Of a stretch of DNA of 9,807 nucleotides, positions 5,635 to 9,807 are shown piece after piece; the stretch's first letter is position 1, and the number at the start of each line of letters is the position of its first letter. The notes under the pieces were generated by a model, which was not told the DNA's origin, searched no databases, and saw only the letters and a list, made by a program, of their open reading frames with translations. This DNA is from Endomicrobium sp. GTDB taxonomy: Bacteria; Elusimicrobiota; Endomicrobiia; Endomicrobiales; Endomicrobiaceae. A program made the position numbers and the translations under genes. The stretch spans positions 1-9,807 of the forward strand of contig JAISLV010000152.1 in NCBI GenBank assembly GCA_031277075.1, read 5' to 3'.

Positions 5635-6899
5635 GCGATCTTTTCAAACCCCGTATATTTTCTTAACGCTTGGGGAATTATTACCGAGCCGTCTTCCTGC
5701 TGATAATTTTCTAAAATAGCCGCAAAAGTTCTGCCTATTGCCACGCCTGAACCGTTTAACGTGTGTATAAATTCTCTTTTTCCCGTCTGCGCGTTTTTAT
5801 ATTTTATATTCATTCTTCTTGCCTGAAAATCTTTAAAATTTGAACAAGACGAAATTTCTCTGTAAGCGTTGTCGCCTGCAAGCCATACTTCTAAGTCGTA
5901 AGTTTTTGCCGAAGAAAACCCCATATCTCCGCTGCAAAGCAAAGACGTTCTGTATGGCAGCTCTAACTTTTCTAAAACGGCTTGAGCGTCTTTTACAAGG
6001 TTTTCAAGTTCGTCCATAGAATTTTTAGGATTTGCAAATTTTACAAGCTCAACTTTATTAAATTGATGGTTTCTTATAAGCCCTTTTGTATCTTTGCCGT
6101 AAGACCCCGCCTCTCTTCTAAAACAAGCGGAATAAGAAACGTATTTAAGCGGCAGCGACGCCTCGTCTAATACGTCGTCTCTGTAAATATTTGTTACAGG
6201 CACTTCTGCGGTGGGTATTAAATATAAACCGTCTTCAGAGCATTTAAAGGCTTCTTCTTCAAATTTTGGGAGCTGTCCAGTTCCCGTCATAGACGTTTTA
6301 TTGACAAGATACGGCGTCATAATTTCAAAATACCCTTTTTCTTTGTGTGCGTCTATAAAAAAATTTATTATAGCTCTTTCAAGCGCGCAGCCCTCGTTTT
6401 TTAAAACCGCAAAACGCGACCCTGAAATTTTTGAAGCCGTTGAAAAATCTAAAATCCCCAAACGTTCGCCTATTTCCCAGTGATGTTTAGGCTGAAAAGA
6501 AAATTTTAAAGGCTCGCCCCAAAAACGGACTATTTTATTGTCTTTTTCGTCTTTACCAAAAGGGACGCTGTCGTCTGGAATATTTGGCATCGTCAGCAAA
6601 AAATCTTCAATTTGATTTTCTATCATCAAAAGGCTTTTTTCTTTTTCTTGTATAAGTTCTCTTATTTCGTTAATTTCAGAAATCAGCTCTGACGACGGTT
6701 CTTGCCCGCTCTTTTTAAGTTTGCCTATTTCTTCAGACTCTTTGTTTCTTTTAAGTCTCAAAGCCTCTATTTGCGCAATTTCCGTTTTCCTTGCGTCGTC
6801 CAAAGATAAAAGTCTGTCAAAATCAACGTTTTGTCCGCGCGCCCGCATAGCTTTTAGCGCGCTTTCTAAATTGCTTCTGATGAATTTAATATCTAACAC
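5613..6899 (-). CDS. serS: Seryl-tRNA synthetase
   Basis: 428 residues, the normal length for bacterial SerRS, a cytoplasmic class II enzyme that charges tRNA-Ser (and tRNA-Sec if present). The N-terminal antiparallel coiled-coil arm that grips the tRNA long variable arm spans about 30-100. Class II motif 1 lies near 189-200 (GYFEIMTPYLVN), TAE at 230-232 contributes to serine binding, motif 2 is FRREAGS...GLIR at 260-276, and motif 3 spans 383-400 (GSGVAIGRTFAAILENYQ). The start is GTG, supported by GGGAGAG five to seven bases upstream and by the canonical MLDIKFIR beginning. After the conserved LRKYTGFEKI the last seven residues, AAKQLGS, look non-native: they are encoded by the arm of an inverted repeat (5623-5636) and adjoining 8-base units. 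A weak promoter (TTGCAA at 6977-6972, TATTAT at 6952-6947, 19-base spacer) precedes it. No T-box leader is visible. Confidence 0.97.
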   Translation of the reverse strand: MLDIKFIRSNLESALKAMRARGQNVDFDRLLSLDDARKTEIAQIEALRLKRNKESEEIGKLKKSGQEPSSELISEINEIRELIQEKEKSLLMIENQIEDFLLTMPNIPDDSVPFGKDEKDNKIVRFWGEPLKFSFQPKHHWEIGERLGILDFSTASKISGSRFAVLKNEGCALERAIINFFIDAHKEKGYFEIMTPYLVNKTSMTGTGQLPKFEEEAFKCSEDGLYLIPTAEVPVTNIYRDDVLDEASLPLKYVSYSACFRREAGSYGKDTKGLIRNHQFNKVELVKFANPKNSMDELENLVKDAQAVLEKLELPYRTSLLCSGDMGFSSAKTYDLEVWLAGDNAYREISSCSNFKDFQARRMNIKYKNAQTGKREFIHTLNGSGVAIGRTFAAILENYQQEDGSVIIPQALRKYTGFEKIAAKQLGS

Positions 6900-6971
6900 G
6901 TTTACTCTCCCATAAAATATTTCAAATGCGCGGCATGTTTAATTGTATAATATTTTTGAAAATAAAAGAAC

Positions 6972-7229
6972 TTGCAAAATCAACAGACGGCGCTCTCTAT
7001 TCTTAGAAAGATAGAGTTCAAAAGCGCCGGCAGAAAGCAAAACATTTTGATAGAAAGCGACGGATTGTTTGTTGAGACAAAGGAAATGAGAAAGCAAAAG
7101 TTTATCAAAAGAGGTTTTGTATTTACCGTATTTTTTGCAGCCTTATTCATTTTAGAGACGCCCTTTAACGCCTTTTTAGAAATTAGAATACAATATCTTA
7201 GATTTTTTCGGCGTCATTTTACAGTATAA
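6972..7229 (+). CDS. Doubtful small membrane protein ORF, possibly a gene remnant
   Basis: An open frame of 85 codons from a TTG, or 47 codons from the ATG at 7086, which is preceded by AAAGGA only a few bases away. The shorter form has a basic start (MRKQKFIKRG), one hydrophobic segment of about 18 residues (FVFTVFFAALFILETPF) and a basic aromatic tail. Codon choice (AGA, AAG, CAA, GCC, TTT) resembles the neighbouring real genes. A perfect TATAAT sits at 6946-6951 upstream of the longer form, but without a recognisable -35. I do not recognise the protein. It could be a small single-pass protein, the decayed end of a larger gene, or chance. Confidence 0.3.
   Translation: MQNQQTALSILRKIEFKSAGRKQNILIESDGLFVETKEMRKQKFIKRGFVFTVFFAALFILETPFNAFLEIRIQYLRFFRRHFTV
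6988..7029 (+). other. Two-part hairpin in the serS/nucleotidyltransferase intergenic region
   Basis: CGGCGCT (6988-6994) pairs with AGCGCCG (7023-7029). Inside it, CTCTAT (6995-7000) pairs with ATAGAG (7011-7016), and CTT (7002-7004) with AAG (7008-7010). One unpaired T sits on the left side and the six bases TTCAAA on the right, and the apical loop is three bases. That gives about 16 base pairs. It lies just upstream of the weak serS promoter and inside the doubtful small ORF. No T-run follows, so it is not a plain terminator. Confidence 0.35.
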
Positions 7230-7265
7230 GACGTCTTTGCTTTTGCTTGTTTATTTTGGTAAAAT
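7228..7265 (+). promoter_or_regulatory. Promoter for the fused nucleotidyltransferase gene, with an adjoining 10-bp palindrome
   Basis: TTGCTT (7237-7242) and TAAAAT (7260-7265) are separated by exactly 17 bases, a good sigma70-type match. Transcription would start near 7272, giving a leader of about 46 bases that contains GGAGG (7307-7311) six bases before the ATG. The perfect palindrome AAGACGTCTT (7228-7237) abuts and overlaps the -35 by one base, a position where a dimeric regulator could act. Regulator unknown. Confidence 0.5.
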
Positions 7266-7317
7266 TTCTTCGTATTTCATACAAAAATCATATCAATTTT
7301 TTACATGGAGGCGTATT

Positions 7318-9807
7318 ATGCAGGCTGTTATTATGGCGGGAGGCTTTGGAACAAGGCTTAGACCTATCACTTGCAGCGTGCCAAAACCTATGGCTCCAAT
7401 GGCAAACAAACCTATGCTTTGCCATATAATTAATCTTCTCAAAAAATACGGATTTACAGATTTGACAATGCTTTTGTATTATCAGCCTGAAATAATTATG
7501 GACTATTTCGGCGATGGAAAAAAGTTCGGCGTAAGCGTTAAATATTTGCGTCCCGAGTCCGATTTAGGAACGGCGGGAAGCGTAAAATTTGCGCAAAATA
7601 ATATTGACGACACTTTTATAGTTATCTCTGGCGACGTTCTTACCGACTTTGACCTGTCTAAAGCCATTGAATACCATATGCAAAAGAAAGCCGTCGCCAC
7701 TATGGTTTTAACAAGAGTGCATAATCCTTTGCAGTTTGGCGTGGTAATTACCGATAAAGACGGCAAAGTGGAAAGATTTTTAGAAAAGCCGTCGTGGGGC
7801 GAAGTTTTTTCAGACACCATAAACACAGGCATTTATATTTTAGAACCCGAAGTTTTTGATTATATTCCTCACAACGATTCTTTTGATTTTTCAAAAAATC
7901 TTTTCCCGCGTCTATTAAAAGAAGGCAAGGCTTTATACGGATATATCGCCGAAGGATATTGGAAAGACATAGGAAACCACGACGAATACCGCCTAGCGCA
8001 TTACGACGTTTTAGACGGGAAAGTGAAAATTGAAATTGACGGGAAACCTCTAAAAGTCGGGGGAAAAGAAATTATAGCTGGGAAAAACGTTGTCATCGGC
8101 AAAAATATTGAAGTAGACGGACAGGTTATTTTGGGAGACAATGTAGTAATAGAAGACAATGTCCGTCTTTTGCGTTCTGTAATAGGCTCAAGTTGTAAAA
8201 TATCGGAAGGCGCGGACGTTTTGGGCGCGGTTTTATGGGATAAAGTTTCCATAGGCAAAAAAGCAAGGCTCAAAGAAGATGTTATAGGAACAGCCACAAA
8301 AATAGGCGATAGAGCCGTCATACAGGTTGGAACTATCGTAGCCGACGAATGCACCATAGGTTCAGACGCGGTTGTGAGAACAAATTTAAGAATATGGCCG
8401 CATAAAATAGTTGAAGCGGGCGCCATACTTTCAACAAGTTTAGTTTGGGGCGAAAAATGGAATAAAGCTCTGTTTAACGCTTACGGAATAACTGGCTTGG
8501 GAAACATTGAAATAACGCCGGAATTTGCCGCAAAAATAGGGTCGGCTTACGGCGCATATGTCGGCATAGGCGCTTATATTTTAACTTCAAGGGACGACCA
8601 CAACGCCACTAGAATGATAAAACGCGGGATAATTTCAGGTCTTTTGTCGGCGGGCGTAAAAGTCGGCGATTTAAGAAGTTCGCCCATACCCGTAGTTAGA
8701 TACGAGCTTGGAAACGAGGGCGAAGCAGGCGGCATTCACATTCGCCAATCTCCTTACGACCCGCGTCTAGTGGATATTAAGTTTTTTAACGCGCAAGGCG
8801 GCGACATATCTATAAGCCAAGAAAAAGCTATAGAACAGCTTTTTTTTAGAGAAGATTTTAAAAGAGCCAATATGAACGACGTCGGCGAAATTACCGTTCC
8901 GCCGCGCGCTGTAGAATATTACAAAACGGGATATTTAAGCTCTATTAAACAAGACAAAATAAAAAGTTTAAAACAAAAAATTGTCATAGACTACGCGTAT
9001 TCTTCGGCTTCAATGGTTTTTCCAGCGATACTTGGCGAGCTTGATATTGACGTCGTCGCTTTAAACGCTTTTGTAAATTCTTCTAAAATAACAAAATCGC
9101 AGGAAGAATTCGGCAATTCGCTAAACCAGCTTTCAGATATAGTGACCACGCTTAAAGCCAATGCGGGTTTTTTAATAGACGCAGGCGCAGAAAAATTGTT
9201 TTTGGTCGACGAAAAAGGAAAAATAGTTCAAGACGACCTTGCCATGCTTATCACCGCTTACCTCGTAATGAAAACGCACAAAGGCAAAAATCCTAACGCC
9301 GCGATAGCCGTTCCCGTAAGCGCTTCTTCGCTTATAGACGAGCTTGCGGCAAAATTTTCCGTAGCCGTAAAAAGAACGGCTACAGGACCAAGAAACATAA
9401 TGTCTGCGGCAAACGATAAAGACGTAATTTTTGTAGCAGACAATTCCGGCGGCTTTATTTTCCCAGAATTTCAAAAATCGTTCGACGCAATGTATGCTAT
9501 CGGAAAAGTTATAGAAATGATGGCTGAAGAAAATTTATCTTTAAGCATGGTGAGCAGAGAAATCCCCTCTTTTGAAGTTTTGCATAAGACGGTGCCTTGT
9601 TCTTGGGATAAAAAAGGGCAGGCTATGCGCAAAGCGATAGAAGAAGCTAAAGGCAAAAAGTCCGAACTTATTGACGGCGTAAAAATATATTTAAGCAATG
9701 GCTGGGTTCTTTTAGTGCCAGACGCCGACGAAGCCTATTTTCATATTTGGGCGGAATCTAAAGACAGACGCGTAGCCGCAGATTTCATAGCGATGTATAG
9801 CGAAAAA
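7318..9807 (+). CDS. Fused NDP-sugar pyrophosphorylase (mannose-1-phosphate guanylyltransferase type) / hexapeptide / degenerate phosphohexomutase, 3' end cut by window
   Basis: 830 codons with no stop before the window edge; I recall the family being about 820-840 residues, so little is missing. Residues 1-235 are the nucleotidyltransferase: AGGFGTRLRPIT at 7-18, PKP at 22-24, LGTAG at 83-87, GD at 105-106 (metal Asp), LEKP at 155-158, NTG at 169-171 and YWKDIGN at 214-220. Residues about 247-360 are left-handed beta-helix hexapeptide repeats. From about 390 on is a phosphohexomutase-like region. Its serine loop reads GGIHIRQSPYDP (471-482; Ser478 aligns with the catalytic Ser of TASHNP), the metal loop DGDGDR is replaced by DAGAEK (621-626), the sugar loop keeps DNSGG (708-712), and the RPSGTEP phosphate loop is replaced by VPDADEA (800-806). 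The N-terminal half should make GDP-mannose or a related NDP-sugar; the C-terminal half is probably not catalytic. The start is fixed by GGAGG six bases upstream. Confidence 0.92.
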   Translation, partial: MQAVIMAGGFGTRLRPITCSVPKPMAPMANKPMLCHIINLLKKYGFTDLTMLLYYQPEIIMDYFGDGKKFGVSVKYLRPESDLGTAGSVKFAQNNIDDTFIVISGDVLTDFDLSKAIEYHMQKKAVATMVLTRVHNPLQFGVVITDKDGKVERFLEKPSWGEVFSDTINTGIYILEPEVFDYIPHNDSFDFSKNLFPRLLKEGKALYGYIAEGYWKDIGNHDEYRLAHYDVLDGKVKIEIDGKPLKVGGKEIIAGKNVVIGKNIEVDGQVILGDNVVIEDNVRLLRSVIGSSCKISEGADVLGAVLWDKVSIGKKARLKEDVIGTATKIGDRAVIQVGTIVADECTIGSDAVVRTNLRIWPHKIVEAGAILSTSLVWGEKWNKALFNAYGITGLGNIEITPEFAAKIGSAYGAYVGIGAYILTSRDDHNATRMIKRGIISGLLSAGVKVGDLRSSPIPVVRYELGNEGEAGGIHIRQSPYDPRLVDIKFFNAQGGDISISQEKAIEQLFFREDFKRANMNDVGEITVPPRAVEYYKTGYLSSIKQDKIKSLKQKIVIDYAYSSASMVFPAILGELDIDVVALNAFVNSSKITKSQEEFGNSLNQLSDIVTTLKANAGFLIDAGAEKLFLVDEKGKIVQDDLAMLITAYLVMKTHKGKNPNAAIAVPVSASSLIDELAAKFSVAVKRTATGPRNIMSAANDKDVIFVADNSGGFIFPEFQKSFDAMYAIGKVIEMMAEENLSLSMVSREIPSFEVLHKTVPCSWDKKGQAMRKAIEEAKGKKSELIDGVKIYLSNGWVLLVPDADEAYFHIWAESKDRRVAADFIAMYSEK

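Larger units (their letters stand above)
5440..5636. mobile_element. Possible MITE-like element with imperfect terminal inverted repeats
   Basis: GCGGCTAAGAAGCT (5440-5453) and, on the opposite strand, GCGGCTAAGCAGCT (5636-5623) match at 13 of 14 positions and enclose about 170 bases containing the double-hairpin repeat. The right arm lies inside serS and encodes the last residues after the conserved family C-terminus. No target-site duplication is obvious to me and there is no transposase. It could be a non-autonomous element or a repeat array with a palindromic layout. Confidence 0.4.

Noticed and set aside
6900..7100. T-box or other tRNA-sensing leader upstream of serS
   Set aside because: I found no conserved T-box antiterminator core and no terminator-like stem next to the start; only an unassigned hairpin is present.
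8001..8426. 141-codon leftward open frame
   Set aside because: It lies antisense within the hexapeptide-repeat part of the fused nucleotidyltransferase; the Ser/Thr/Pro-rich product is typical of a reverse-frame shadow.

Overview
The window reads as ordinary bacterial chromosome from a Gram-negative-type organism with a moderately AT-rich, A-rich coding style. A 12-helix MMPL/RND exporter, a lipobox protein and an envelope-type glycosyltransferase imply an outer membrane. The gene style and dispersed CCCCTTTT...GGGG hairpin repeats remind me of Elusimicrobiota (Endomicrobium-like) or similar gut lineages. This is a recollection, not a demonstrated assignment.

Layout: (1) 1-383 holds no convincing gene, only dispersed hairpin-repeat copies and fragments. 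(2) 384-5425 is a leftward gene set, in transcription order: MMPL exporter, small lipoprotein, FabZ/ApeI-like hotdog dehydratase, 4HBT-type acyl thioesterase, GT2 glycosyltransferase fused to a DUF2062-like membrane domain. The first three genes overlap by ATGA, then come gaps of 54 and 127 bases. The last gap holds a candidate promoter inside an inverted repeat. (3) 5426-5612 holds a second double-hairpin repeat, bracketed by an inverted repeat whose right arm encodes the last residues of SerS. (4) 5613-6899 is serS, leftward, with a GTG start. (5) 6900-7317 is a divergent intergenic region with a doubtful small membrane ORF, a hairpin, and a good promoter for the next gene. (6) 7318 to the window end is a rightward fused nucleotidyltransferase/hexapeptide/phosphohexomutase protein, cut by the edge after 830 codons.

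How the genes fit together: exporter, lipoprotein, dehydratase, thioesterase and GT2 together resemble the export and tailoring half of aryl polyene (APE), flexirubin or dialkylresorcinol clusters, which make a lipid-like polyene and place it in the outer membrane. The ketosynthases, acyl carrier proteins, ketoreductase, LolA-like carrier and acyl ligase expected of such a cluster are absent from the window. The operon is therefore either a detached module or a reduced variant. The fused nucleotidyltransferase probably makes an NDP-sugar (GDP-mannose or similar) for surface glycans. Its mutase half keeps the fold and the serine position but has lost the metal-binding and phosphate-binding signatures, so it is probably not a working mutase.

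Most unusual non-coding signal: two copies of a double hairpin in which the first stem and flanks are conserved while the second stem differs in sequence and length yet remains perfectly paired. The second copy sits in an element that appears to have rewritten the serS 3' end.
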